From Streptomyces verrucosisporus (lineage in GTDB: Bacteria > Actinomycetota > Actinomycetes > Streptomycetales > Streptomycetaceae): DNA of 64,000 bases. Where the stretch lies: NCBI RefSeq assembly GCF_017114865.1, contig NZ_JADEYH010000014.1, forward strand, positions 1 to 64,000, in the 5' to 3' direction. Under the pieces are notes generated by a model that worked only from the letters and a program-made list of their open reading frames with translations, was not told the origin of the DNA and ran no database searches. The position numbers were made by a program, and so were the translations under genes. Of this stretch, positions 6,944 to 15,900 are shown in pieces; positions within the stretch are counted from its first letter, which is position 1, and each line of letters opens with the position of its first letter.

Positions 6944-8182
6944 TCAAGCGGCGAGTACGCCCACCTTCACCGCCAACTCCGAAGCGCGGCGTCGTCGCTC
7001 AAGGGACTTCGCTTCGGTCTCCTCCAGAATGATCCGCCGGGCATAGCCGTTGTACCGAACCGTCTCCGGCGCGTTCTCGTGGGCTTTCTCCAACGTGATC
7101 AGGGCGGTGTCGAGTTGCCCGTCGAGCTGGTAGCCGCGGGCCTCCTCAATGCGGTGCCGGGCCCTGCGCGGGCGAGATGGGATGCAGCGGACATCAGCTC
7201 GGGCGGCCTGCCTCACGCTCTCACCGCCGGAGTGAAGTTCGACGGCGAGAGTGACCGCGTGCGCGCCCATGATGGCGCGGGAGAAAGACGTCACGGGGTG
7301 GTAGTAGTCGGCAGGCAGGCGCTGGGTGATGCGCTCGGCCTTGTCCCACCAGCCCCACGCGGCGCCGGTGTCGCCACGACAGGCGGCGGTGTATCCGGCG
7401 GCGACCTGCAAGGCGCCAGCGATCGCGCGAACATCATCGTCTGCGTCAGGCAACTGCGGTTCGAGGTAGCGCAGGCACTCCATCGTTACAGCGTCGGCTC
7501 CGTCGTAGTGGCCGGCGTCGCGGTGGGCTTCTGCGGTGAGCCAGGTCGCCATGCCCAACGCGTGCGGGTCCTCCGACTCCTGAGCGGCGACCATGCCCCG
7601 CTCGGCGACGCGCCACAGCAGGGCCCCGTCAGGCTGGTAGGCCAGGAAGAACTGAGAGAGGGAGTAGACCTCGGCGAGGATGGCCTGAGCGTCACGCCGC
7701 TCGGGCCCGGTATCGGCCTGCCGTACGGCGAGCTGGGCGTCGCGGATCAGCCCGGGCAGCAGGGAGCCGATGACCTCGCGGTGGTTGGGAGCGGAGTGCC
7801 GGGCGGCCCAGGCGCGGGCAAGCCGTGCACGCAGGTGCGCGGTGTCAGGGGCCGGGCGGTCGGAGGTGACGAAGGGGAACGCGTCGACGGCGGCGCGGAC
7901 CTCGGGCAGGCGAGCGTGGCCGGGGCCGACGAACAAGGCGGTAGGCATGGACTGGTCCCCAGTCAGGTCGGAAAGGTCACGAACTCGCAGCACCTCAGCG
8001 ATCCGCAGGATCATCGACAGCGACGGGGTGTGGATCTCCCCGCGCTCGACCTGCTTGAGCCAGCTCGGGGAGCGGCCCAGGAGGCCAGCCAAGACGGGCC
8101 GGCTCATACCGCGGCGGGTTCGCAGAATTCGGAGACGTTCCCCGAACGCGATGGGTTCCGGGGTAGCATCAGTGATGGACAT
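6944..8182 (-). CDS. XRE-family transcriptional regulator with TPR-like C-terminus
   Basis: 412 aa from ATG 8182 (GAGGGC upstream; an in-frame ATG at 8218 would add 12 residues). Residues 12-70 form an XRE helix-turn-helix: FGERLRILRTRRGMSRPVLA, LLGRSPSWLKQVERGEI, then SLSMILRIAEVLRV. The remaining ~330 residues are alpha-helical repeats like the TPR sensor domains of Streptomyces XRE regulators, often linked to secondary metabolism. It is the only obvious regulator in the inserted block and may control the RiPP genes downstream. Confidence 0.85.
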   Translation of the reverse strand: MSITDATPEPIAFGERLRILRTRRGMSRPVLAGLLGRSPSWLKQVERGEIHTPSLSMILRIAEVLRVRDLSDLTGDQSMPTALFVGPGHARLPEVRAAVDAFPFVTSDRPAPDTAHLRARLARAWAARHSAPNHREVIGSLLPGLIRDAQLAVRQADTGPERRDAQAILAEVYSLSQFFLAYQPDGALLWRVAERGMVAAQESEDPHALGMATWLTAEAHRDAGHYDGADAVTMECLRYLEPQLPDADDDVRAIAGALQVAAGYTAACRGDTGAAWGWWDKAERITQRLPADYYHPVTSFSRAIMGAHAVTLAVELHSGGESVRQAARADVRCIPSRPRRARHRIEEARGYQLDGQLDTALITLEKAHENAPETVRYNGYARRIILEETEAKSLERRRRASELAVKVGVLAA

Positions 8183-8360
8183 GGCTCTGCCCTCTTCTCT
8201 GTGTAGCTCGTCACTCACAGAGTATGGGGCGGAGCCGTTTTCGTGTGGGGGGTTGAGCGTGAACTGTGGCTAGTGCGCCCGGTGGGGAACGCTCCAAGTT
8301 CTCACAGGGGTGCAGCACTTGGCCCTCACCCGGAGGCGGGGCCTTGGGCGTTGCTGCGGC

Positions 8361-9473
8361 TCAGCCGATGACGTTTCCGGGGTCGTGGAGCCATATCTGC
8401 TGACCGTCGGGGGTGACGGTCAGCCCGAACGCCTCCAGCGGCGGGGAGTCGGCGGCGGCGTACTCCTCCCAGACCGCGCGCACACGGTCCCACAGGTCGG
8501 TGGGGCCGTACCGCCACACCTCTGCCTGCCCGCCGCGAGTGGGGGCGGCGGTGGCGGCGGAACCGTCGCGGCCGGTCAGCCACACCCGCACGCCGCTCTC
8601 CTCGGGGGCGTAGGTCATGGTGACATCCGGCAGACGCACGTACGCGTACACGCAGAAGCCCAGGCCGGTGAGGTGGATGGGGTCCAGGCCGGTGGTCGAG
8701 GACCGTCCGGTGGACGAGTCCACCGCGGCGGCCGGGATCCGGTCGGTGCGGGCCGGCATGAACAGCGCACGGCTGGCGAACCGGCCGTGCGCCGTCCGGC
8801 CGTCCTGGACGTCGAGGACGGCCAGGGCACCGGACCAGATGTCGCGGTGCAGCGGGGCCACGATGCGCCCTCCCGGCCGGGTCTGGGCCACCCAGGCGTG
8901 CGGTACCCGCGTGACGGAGTACGTGGCGATGACCCGGTCATAGAGGGCGCCGGGCGCCCACCCGGCCGCCGCGTCGGCGCACACTGCCCGGGGGGCCCGC
9001 CCGGCCCTGGCCAGCACCGAGCCTGCCCGGCCCGCGAGCTCCGCGTCGACCTCGACGGTGACGACCTGGTCGTCACCGAGCCGGTACGCCAGCAGAGCGG
9101 CGTTCCAGCCGGTGCCGGTGCCGGCCTCCAGCACCCGCTGCCCACCGGATACGTCCAGGGCGTTGAGCATGCGGGCGACCAGCGACGGCTTCGAGCTGGA
9201 CGAGGTCGCGACACCGGGCCCGCCGGTGGCGCCGTCGTCGAGCTGGGTGACGACCGGCTCGTCCGCGTACGCCAGCTCCCACCACGCCGCAGGGTCCTCG
9301 GCGCGGTCGATGAGGAGGTGGCCGGACCGGGTGTGCCGCCACACCCGGTCCGGGAGGAAGAGGTGTCGTGGTACCGCCTCGAACGCGGGCCGCCACGCGG
9401 AGGTGAGGGCGCCGGATCCCTCCAGCTCATCGAGCAGCCGGGCCAGTTGCCCGGCCGTGTCTGTGGTCAGCAC
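8361..9473 (-). CDS. Second PIMT-like methyltransferase with C-terminal extension
   Basis: 370 aa. Same architecture as the product of 1393-2490: AFEAVPRHLFLPD near residue 35, the Ser-rich ATSSSSKPSLVARML, SAM motif I VLEAGTGTGWNAALL, and about 160 C-terminal residues ending in a shared pattern (EAFGLTVTPDGQQIWL here, DAFGITATPHRQWVWL there). The two are clear paralogues. GTG 9473 has no good Shine-Dalgarno sequence of its own but overlaps the stop of a 37-codon frame by 7 nt, so translation is probably coupled to it. No ATP-grasp gene is adjacent. It may modify the upstream peptide or another substrate. Confidence 0.8.
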   Translation of the reverse strand: MLTTDTAGQLARLLDELEGSGALTSAWRPAFEAVPRHLFLPDRVWRHTRSGHLLIDRAEDPAAWWELAYADEPVVTQLDDGATGGPGVATSSSSKPSLVARMLNALDVSGGQRVLEAGTGTGWNAALLAYRLGDDQVVTVEVDAELAGRAGSVLARAGRAPRAVCADAAAGWAPGALYDRVIATYSVTRVPHAWVAQTRPGGRIVAPLHRDIWSGALAVLDVQDGRTAHGRFASRALFMPARTDRIPAAAVDSSTGRSSTTGLDPIHLTGLGFCVYAYVRLPDVTMTYAPEESGVRVWLTGRDGSAATAAPTRGGQAEVWRYGPTDLWDRVRAVWEEYAAADSPPLEAFGLTVTPDGQQIWLHDPGNVIG

Positions 9474-9580
9474 GTTTGAGGCTGAGGTGCGGGAGACGGA
9501 CCGTCGCCGTCCGGGGACGGCGTCTGAGGAGGCCACGGCCGGATCGGTGCCGGCTCGCCCTTATGTTTCGCGTCGGTCAT
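9467..9580 (-). CDS. 37-aa Pro/Asp-Gly-rich peptide coupled to methyltransferase
   Basis: Short frame from ATG 9580 with a well-placed GGGGAGA, ending in TGA at 9467-9469 inside the methyltransferase start. The N-terminus is charged (MTDAKHKGEP); the C-terminal half is proline-rich with PSPDGDGPSPAP and ends in Cys. The two Asp-Gly steps are the favoured chemistry for aspartimide formation by PIMT-type enzymes. It could be a small substrate peptide, or merely a leader that couples translation. No homologue is known to me. Confidence 0.5.
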   Translation of the reverse strand: MTDAKHKGEPAPIRPWPPQTPSPDGDGPSPAPQPQTC

Positions 9581-9991
9581 CGGAGTTCTCCCCTCGCCGG
9601 GACACTACCGAAAGCACCGTAGTGCTCACGGAAGGTGCCGGGAGGGGGTTTCGGTGGACTCCCCGCACGAGTTACGGCCCCATCACCGTCCGCCCGCTGA
9701 GCCGGAAGACCCGCGCGAGTGCCCGGTCGACCAGCCCGCCGGTGAACAGGCGGCGGGTGTCGCGCATCCCCCGGTACTCGATCGAGGTGACGATCAGGTC
9801 CGGGTCGGCGGCGGCCGCCGCGCGCAGTTCCACGACCGTGCCGCGGGGGATCGCCTACACCGGGACCGGTACGGTCGCCCCCGCCTCACCGCTGGGGCCG
9901 GTGTCCGCGCACGCCGCGAGGAACGCCGGTGTCGGCCCGGTCGGCGCCCCGGGCCCGCCGGTGCTGCGGCGGCGGACCGCCGGCCCGGTGA
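9581..9991. other. Element edge: mostly non-coding with a possible gene scrap
   Basis: 411 nt between the 37-aa peptide and the attachment site. On the minus strand, about 9660-9850, a short frame reads RGTVVELRAAAAADPDLIVT then SIEYRGMRDTRRLFTGGL to a TAA. It looks protein-like but is preceded by an in-frame TAG and has no ribosome-binding site. It may be the C-terminal scrap of a lost gene. Nothing else convincing; no integrase is present. Confidence 0.35.
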
Positions 9992-10024
9992 GCGGCCGGC
10001 GGAGGCGGATGGGAATCGAACCCA
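9966..10024. repeat. Proximal attachment site at tRNA-Sec 3' end
   Basis: Pairs with 1132-1190 (56/59 identical, 33 bp perfect at 9992-10024). The perfect part covers the tRNA-Sec 3' acceptor strand and T arm plus 8 bp beyond, so integration left the tRNA gene functional. Confidence 0.8.
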
Positions 10025-10092
10025 CCTGTCCGAGATCCTCGGACACCTCGGTTTTGAAGACCGGGAGGGCCACCAGGCACCCTTACGCCTCC
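10000..10092 (-). tRNA. selC: tRNA-Sec (UCA anticodon)
   Basis: Acceptor strands GGAGGCG (5', 10092) and CGCCTCC (3', 10001-10007) pair fully. The anticodon loop CTTCAAA gives UCA at 10055-10057, reading UGA. A long variable arm (TGTCCGAG-GATC-TCGGACA region) and T arm with TTCGATT complete the selenocysteine tRNA shape. CCA is not fully encoded. It serves the selenocysteine codon in the formate dehydrogenase gene nearby, and lies next to selD. Its 3' end has served as an integration site. Confidence 0.93.
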
Positions 10093-10239
10093 ATGCCGCC
10101 GGGGCACTCGTTCCCGGACGTGGATCATCCAAACGCCGCGCCTCGGTGGGAGTCAATCTCCTCCGTCGGCGTTTCGGCCGGTGGCGGCGGGGCAGTCAGT
10201 GCCGCGACGCCCGGCACGGGCCGGTGAGAGGGGATCGCG

Positions 10240-11295
10240 ATGTACACCCGGAACGAGACGGACGGCCACCAGGACGGCGGTGCGGTCGAGGAGCCCGTAC
10301 GGCTGACGCGGTACGCGCACGGCGGCGGCTGCGCCTGCAAGATCCCGCCCGGCGAACTGGAGGAGGCCGTCGCCGGACTGACCGGGGTCTTGCCCGCCGC
10401 CGAGCCCGCCGGCGAGCTGCTGGTCGGGCTGGACACTGGCGACGACGCGGCCGCCGTACGCCTGCCCGGGCCGGAAGGCGGTCCCGCCGTCGTCGCCACC
10501 GCCGACTTCTTCACCCCCGTGGTGGACGACCCCTACCACTGGGGGCGCATCGCCGCCGCCAACGCGCTGTCGGACGTGTACGCCATGGGCGGCCGCCCCC
10601 TGGTGGCGGTGAACCTGCTGGGCTGGCCGCGTGGGAAGCTGCCGTTCGAGCTGGCGCGGGAGGTGCTCAGAGGCGGGCTGGAGGTCGCCGGGCAGGCGGG
10701 CTGCCACGTCGGCGGCGGCCACAGCGTCGACGACGTCGAGCCCAAGTACGGCATGGCCGTCACCGGGATCGCCGACCCGGACGCGCTGCTGCGCAACGAC
10801 GCCGGACGGCCGGGGGTGCCGCTGTCGCTGACCAAGCCGCTGGGCCTGGGTGTGCTCAACAACCGGCACAAGGCCACCGGCGAGTTCTTCGGGCACGCGG
10901 TGGAGACCATGGCGGCCCTCAACCGGGAGGCGGCGCAGGCGGCCCTGGCGGCCGGCGTGCGGTGCGCCACGGACGTCACCGGCTTCGGGCTGCTGGGCCA
11001 CCTGTACAAGATGGCGCGCGCCTCGGGGGTGAGCGCCGTGGTGGACTCATCGGCCGTTCCCTACCTGGACGGCGCGCGGGAGGCGGTGCGCGACGGCTAC
11101 GTCAGCGGCGGCACCCGCCGCAACCTCGACTGGGTCGCCCCGCACACCGACTTCGGCTCCGCGGACGAGCACACCCGGCTGCTGCTGGCCGACGCTCAGA
11201 CCTCCGGCGGCCTGCTGGTGGCGGGGGAGATCCCCGGCGCGCCCGTGATCGGCGAACTGGTCCCGGCGGGGGAGCACGCCCTGGTGATCCGCTGA
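10240..11295 (+). CDS. selD: Selenide, water dikinase
   Basis: 351 aa. Makes selenophosphate, the selenium donor for Sec-tRNA. The N-terminal glycine-rich motif HGGGCACKI carries Cys where some organisms have Sec; the Lys is retained. Then LVGLDTGDDAAAVRL, the ATP-binding aspartates of the AIR-synthase fold, GRIAAANALSDVYAMGGRP, and GGGHSVDDVEPKYGMAVTG. The length is normal. ATG 10240 has GAGAGGGG upstream. It is divergent from the tRNA-Sec gene 147 nt away, forming a selenium module with the UGA-containing fdhA. Confidence 0.95.
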   Translation: MYTRNETDGHQDGGAVEEPVRLTRYAHGGGCACKIPPGELEEAVAGLTGVLPAAEPAGELLVGLDTGDDAAAVRLPGPEGGPAVVATADFFTPVVDDPYHWGRIAAANALSDVYAMGGRPLVAVNLLGWPRGKLPFELAREVLRGGLEVAGQAGCHVGGGHSVDDVEPKYGMAVTGIADPDALLRNDAGRPGVPLSLTKPLGLGVLNNRHKATGEFFGHAVETMAALNREAAQAALAAGVRCATDVTGFGLLGHLYKMARASGVSAVVDSSAVPYLDGAREAVRDGYVSGGTRRNLDWVAPHTDFGSADEHTRLLLADAQTSGGLLVAGEIPGAPVIGELVPAGEHALVIR

Positions 11296-11313
11296 CGGGG
11301 ACCCGCCGGGGGC

Positions 11314-11344
11314 GCGGGCGGCACATGCTCCCCGTGCCGCCCGC
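11314..11344 (+). terminator. selD terminator hairpin
   Basis: Perfect 11-bp inverted repeat GCGGGCGGCAC / GTGCCGCCCGC with a 9-nt loop, 18 nt after the selD stop. No T-tract. Confidence 0.7.
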
Positions 11345-11390
11345 GGCCGCGACGGGCCGTCACCTGAGCCACTGGAGGGTGCCCCGGCGT

Positions 11391-11624
11391 TCACATCGGG
11401 GTGGGGGTGTCTCCCACTTGCGGGGGAGAATCCGGCTTCCCGCATAGCGGGGCTGGGGTGGCTGGACCGCCGCCAGGGTGATCCGGCGTCTCGGGAGCGA
11501 CGGCGGTGAGGCCGACCTCGATCAGGTGCAGGATCTCGGAGTTGACGGACCGCCGGTCCGCAGCCGCCTGGGCGCGTACGCGGGCGTGGAGGTCGTCGGG
11601 GAAGCGGACGTTGAAGTTGACCAT
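11391..11624 (-). CDS. Arc-type ribbon-helix-helix DNA-binding protein
   Basis: 77 aa. FNVRFPDDLHARVRAQAAAD then RRSVNSEILHLIEVGL is a textbook ribbon-helix-helix fold (residues 3-45); the tail is Pro/Gly-rich. It is divergent from tnpB with 28 nt between the start codons, which hold an inverted repeat. The likely role is autorepression and control of tnpB. It appears to belong to the same mobile unit, because the unit's probable left end lies at its 3' end. Confidence 0.85.
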   Translation of the reverse strand: MVNFNVRFPDDLHARVRAQAAADRRSVNSEILHLIEVGLTAVAPETPDHPGGGPATPAPLCGKPDSPPQVGDTPTPM

Positions 11625-11635
11625 GCAGCCATCGT

Positions 11636-11654
11636 ATAGCTATTGTGAAGCTAT
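11636..11654. promoter_or_regulatory. Inverted repeat between RHH gene and tnpB
   Basis: ATAGCT (11636-11641) and AGCTAT (11649-11654) flank 7 nt, in an AT-rich patch unusual for this genome. The second arm overlaps the tnpB ATG (11653). Plausible operator for the divergent ribbon-helix-helix protein. Confidence 0.5.
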
Positions 11655-12876
11655 GGCGACACGACGGACTGCGGAGGACGCCGGGCGCGCCCGGTACACC
11701 TATCGGCTGCGCGTGTCGTCCACCGCCCGCACGGGCCTGCTCGCCGAGTGGGCACGCTGCCGCTGGATCTGGAACGAGTGCGTCGCCAAGTCCCGGCAGA
11801 CTCACGCCCACAACCGCGCGCATCCGGGCGACAAGCTGACGTGCGGCCCGGCGCAGCTCGATAAGATGCTGACCGAGGCCCGCGCCAAGCTGCCGTGGCT
11901 GCGTGAGGGCGCCTCGGTGCCGCAGCAGCAGACCATCCGCGACTTCGCCACCTCCCGCGCCAAGGCCGTCAAGGACATCAAGGCGAAACTGCCGGTGAGG
12001 CGGCGCGCGGGGATGCCCCGCATCAGGCGCAAGCGCGAGGCGCTGCCCACGCTGAACTACACCCGGCGCGGATTCCGGCTCAGGGACGGCCGCCTGCACC
12101 TCGCGGGCGGCATCGCCCTGACGGTCGTGTGGTCTCGTGACCTGCCGTCCGACCCCACCAGCGTGCGCGTCTACCAGGACAGCCTTGGGCACTGGTACGC
12201 GTCGTTCGTCGTCCTGGCCCGGGTCGAACCGCTGCCGGAGACCGGGTGTGTGATCGGTGTGGACTGGGGCGTGAAGGAGACCGCCACCACCACGAGCGAC
12301 GCGCACGATCTGCCGCACGCCCAGCACGGGCGGAAGGCCCAGGCCGCGCTGGCGCGGTACGACCGGATGATGGCCCGCCGCAAGCCGAGGAAGGGCCAGG
12401 CCACCTCCAAGGGTTACCAGACTGCGAAGAAGCTGCGCGCGAAGGCGCACCAGAAGGTCGCGCGGCAGCGGGCCGACAGTGCCCGCAAGTGGGCCAAGCG
12501 CGTCGTGACCGACCACGACGCGATCGCCGTCGAGGACTTCCGCCCGCGCTTCCTTGCCAGGACCACCATGGCCCGTAAAGCCGCTGACGCGGCGATCGGC
12601 GCCACCAAGGCGGCTCTGATCGAGATGGGCCGCAAGCACGGACGCGACGTCCGCCTCGTGCACCCCGCGCACACCACCATGGACTGCGCATCGTGCGGAG
12701 CGAGAACCAAGCACGCACTCCCTCTCTCCGAACGAACCTACGTCTGCACCACGTGCGGAGCCGCCTCGCCTCGGGACAAGAACTCCGCCCGTGTGATGCT
12801 CATCCGGGCTGGTCTCAACCCGGCTGGCGCTGATGGCGGAAGACCTCCGGGAGCGCTGCTCCCGGAGGCAGCCTGA
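11653..12876 (+). CDS. tnpB: TnpB-family RNA-guided endonuclease of an IS200/IS605-like element
   Basis: 407 aa. N-terminal YTYRLRVSST and WNECVAKSR match the OrfB helix-turn-helix region. RuvC catalytic residues are complete: Asp in GVDWGVKETATT (about 203), Glu in AIAVEDF (about 293), Asp in SPRDKNSARVML (about 376). A zinc ribbon CASCG...CTTCG lies between the last two. No TnpA transposase is present, as in many IS1341-type units. TnpB proteins cut DNA using a guide RNA made from the element's right end. The intact frame and catalytic set suggest a functional enzyme. Confidence 0.9.
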   Translation: MATRRTAEDAGRARYTYRLRVSSTARTGLLAEWARCRWIWNECVAKSRQTHAHNRAHPGDKLTCGPAQLDKMLTEARAKLPWLREGASVPQQQTIRDFATSRAKAVKDIKAKLPVRRRAGMPRIRRKREALPTLNYTRRGFRLRDGRLHLAGGIALTVVWSRDLPSDPTSVRVYQDSLGHWYASFVVLARVEPLPETGCVIGVDWGVKETATTTSDAHDLPHAQHGRKAQAALARYDRMMARRKPRKGQATSKGYQTAKKLRAKAHQKVARQRADSARKWAKRVVTDHDAIAVEDFRPRFLARTTMARKAADAAIGATKAALIEMGRKHGRDVRLVHPAHTTMDCASCGARTKHALPLSERTYVCTTCGAASPRDKNSARVMLIRAGLNPAGADGGRPPGALLPEAA

Positions 12877-12913
12877 GCCAGGAATCTCCTCCCCTCAGGG
12901 AGGAGAGGATGTC
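12844..12913 (+). ncRNA. Probable element right end / omega-RNA scaffold
   Basis: Two perfect hairpins in tandem: CCTCCGGGAGC-gct-GCTCCCGGAGG (12844-12868, inside the tnpB 3' end) and TCTCCTCCC-ctca-GGGAGGAGA (12885-12906), then GGATGTCAA. This layout is known from IS200/IS605 right ends, where the RNA overlapping the tnpB 3' end scaffolds the nuclease and the flanking ~16-20 nt acts as guide. The flank here is the 3' end of the formate dehydrogenase gene. The exact boundary is inferred. Confidence 0.55.
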
Positions 12914-15900
12914 AAATGTCCCGGCCCGTCTCCTCGGTGATACCCGACCGCACCTGGTACTCGCGCACCAGGTCCAGCAGCTTCGGCCCGCGCGGCCGCC
13001 GCCCCGGCCGGATGTCGCACGCCAGCGCCTTGGTCTCCTGGATGTGCACGTTCGGATCCAGCGCCACGTGGAACAGTTCGTTCGCCGAGTCCCCGCGCGA
13101 GTAGCCGTTGGAGCCCCAGTGGTAGGGGAGTCCGACCTGCTGCAGGGTGCGGCCCTGCACGGTGAGAGGCGACATCCGGTCGGTCACCATGACCCGGGCC
13201 TCGATCGCGGAGCGGGCGCTGACCACCGTGGCCCAGCCCATGTGCTCCAGCCCCCGCTCGGCCGCCAGTTCCGGCGAGACCTCGCAGAAGAACTCCGGCT
13301 GGAGCTCGGCCAGGTACGGCTGCCACCGCGACATGCCGCCCGCGGTGTGGTGCTCGGTGAGACGGTAGGTGGTCGCCACGTACGGGAACACCTCCGAGCC
13401 CGGTTCCGCGCCGGCGGGCTGGTACCGGTTGACCGGATGCGGCTTCCCCAGCACCCGGACGGGATTGCGCTGCTGGCGGTAGAGCGGGTTGGTGAACGGC
13501 GTCTCCTGCGGTTCGTAGTGCGCCGGCAGCGGCCCGTCCAGCAGGCCGGTGGGCACGTACAGCCAGGCCTTGCCGTCGGCCTGCATGATGAAGGCGTCGG
13601 TGCCCGACAGGGCGTCGGGCCCCTCGGCGTCCTCGGCCGGTACGTGGTCCGGGCGCCGCTCCTCGGGGAAGTCCGGGACGTCGTGCCCGGTCCACCGCCC
13701 CTTCTCCTCGTCCCACCACACCAGCGCCTTGCGCTCGCTCCACGGCCTGCCCTCGGGATCCGCCGACGCCCGGTTGTACAGGATCCGGCGGTTGGCGGGC
13801 CAGGCCCAGCCCCACTCGGGAGCCACCCAGTTCTGCCGCTCTCCCGGTTTGCGGCGCGCAGCCTGGTTGACGCCGTCGGCGTAGACGCCGCAGTAGATCC
13901 AGCAGCCGCACGCCGTCGAGCCGTCGCCCTTGAGCTGGGTGTAGGAGGACAGCGGCCTGCCCTCGGAGTCGGAACCGTTGATCTCGGCGAGGACGGCCTC
14001 GGCGTCCGGCTCGGCGCTGTCGCCGTGGACCGGGTAGTCCCAGGTCAGGTCCAGGACCGGGCGGTCCCTGTCGTCGGTGGAACCGGCCAGCTTCTCCCGG
14101 ATGATCCGCCCGAGGTGGTACATGAACCACAGGTCGCTGCGCGCGTCCCCGGACGGTTCCACCGCCTTGTGGCGCCACTGGAGCATGCGCTGGGTGTTGG
14201 TGAAGCTGCCGTCCTTCTCGGTGTGCGTGGCCGCGGGGAGGAAGAACACCTCGGTGCGGATGTCCTCGGTGCGCAGCTCGCCCGACTCGATCTCGGGGCC
14301 GTCCTTCCACCAGGTGGCGCTCTCGATCAGGGAGAGGTCACGCACCACCAGCCAGTCCAGGTTCGCCATGCCCAGGCGCTGCATCCGGCCGTTGGCGGAG
14401 CCGACGGACGGGTTCTCGCCCATCAGGAAGTAGCCCGTGCAGACCCCGTCCAGCTGGTTCTGCACGGTGGTGTAGGTGTCGTGCGAACCGGTCAGGCGCG
14501 GCAGGTAGTCGAAGCAGAAGTCGTTCTCCTCCGTCGCGGCCGGCCCCCAGTACGCCTTGAGCAGGCTCACCAGGTAGTCGCGCATGTTGCCCCAGTAGCC
14601 CCGCTTGCCCGCCCCGGCGTCGACGAACGTGTCCAGATCCGTGCCGGTGTGGGCGTGCGGCATGGGGATGTAGCCGGGCAGCAGGTTGAACAGCGTCGGG
14701 ATGTCGGTCGACCCCTGGATCGAGGCGTGCCCGCGCAGGGCGAGGATTCCGCCACCCGGGCGCCCGATGTTGCCCAGCAGGGTCTGGAGGATCGCCGCGG
14801 TCCGGATGTACTGCACCCCGACCGTGTGATGGGTCCAGCCGACGGCGTAGGCGATCGCCGTGGTGCGGTCCCGGCCGGAGTTCCCGGTGATCAGCTCGCA
14901 GACCTGGAGGAACGTGTCGCGCGGTACGCCGCAGACCTCCTCGACCAGCTCCGGCGTGTACCGGGCGAAGTGCCGTTTGAGCACCTGGAAGACGCAGCGC
15001 GGATCGCTGAGCGTCTCGTCCCGACGGGGCTTGCCTTCGCCCAGGTCGGCGCCGCCGGAGCCGTGGGACTCGCCGCGGGCCTCCTCGGAGAGTTCGTCGA
15101 CGCTCTCGTCGGAGGACGCCTCGCGCTTCTCGCCGGTCCGCGGGTAGTTCTGCTCCCGGTGCCCCGAGGCGGCCTGCGCCCGCATCCCCTCGTACTGCCA
15201 GGAGCTCGCGTCATACGTGCGGTGCTCCGCGTCCAGTCCGGAGAAGACGCCGTCGAGGTCCTCGGTGTCGCGGAAGTCCTCGCGCAGGATCACCGGTGCG
15301 TTGGTGTACGCCAGCAGATAGTCGCGGAAGTACTTCTCCTCACTCAGGACGTGGTTGACGATCGCGCCGAGGAACGCGATGTCACTGCCCGCGCGCAGTG
15401 GCACGTGGACGTCGGCCAGCGCGCTGGTGCGGGTGAACCGCGGATCGACGTGGATCACCTTCGCGCCCCGGGCCTTGGCCTCCATCACCCACTGGAATCC
15501 GACCGGGTGGCACTCGGCCATGTTCGAGCCCTGGATGACGATGCAGTCCGAGTTCTGCAGGTCCTGCTGGAAGGTGGTCGCGCCGCCGCGGCCGAACGAG
15601 GTCCCCAGACTGGGGACCGTGGAGGAGTGTCAAATACGTGCCTGGTTCTCGATCTGTACGGCGCCCAGCGCCGTGAACAGCTTCTTGATCAGGTAGTTCT
15701 CCTCGTTGTCGAGCGTGGCGCCGCCCAGGCTCGCGAAGCCCATGGTGCGCCGCACCCGCTTGCCGTCGTGCTCCTCCTCCCAGCCCGACCGGCGCGACTC
15801 GATCACCCGGTCGGCGATCATGTCCATCGCCGTGTCCAGGTCCAGCCGCTCCCATTCGGTGCCGTGCGGCCGCCGGTAGAGCACCTGCTGGACACGGGCC

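Noticed and set aside
10327..10350. Selenocysteine in SelD
   Set aside because: The active-site codon is TGC (Cys) in HGGGCACKI; no in-frame TGA is present.
12912..15521. Treating the downstream part of the formate dehydrogenase as a separate gene starting at an internal ATG
   Set aside because: The upstream frame joins it exactly through a UGA at the selenocysteine position with a hairpin after it, and selenium genes are adjacent.
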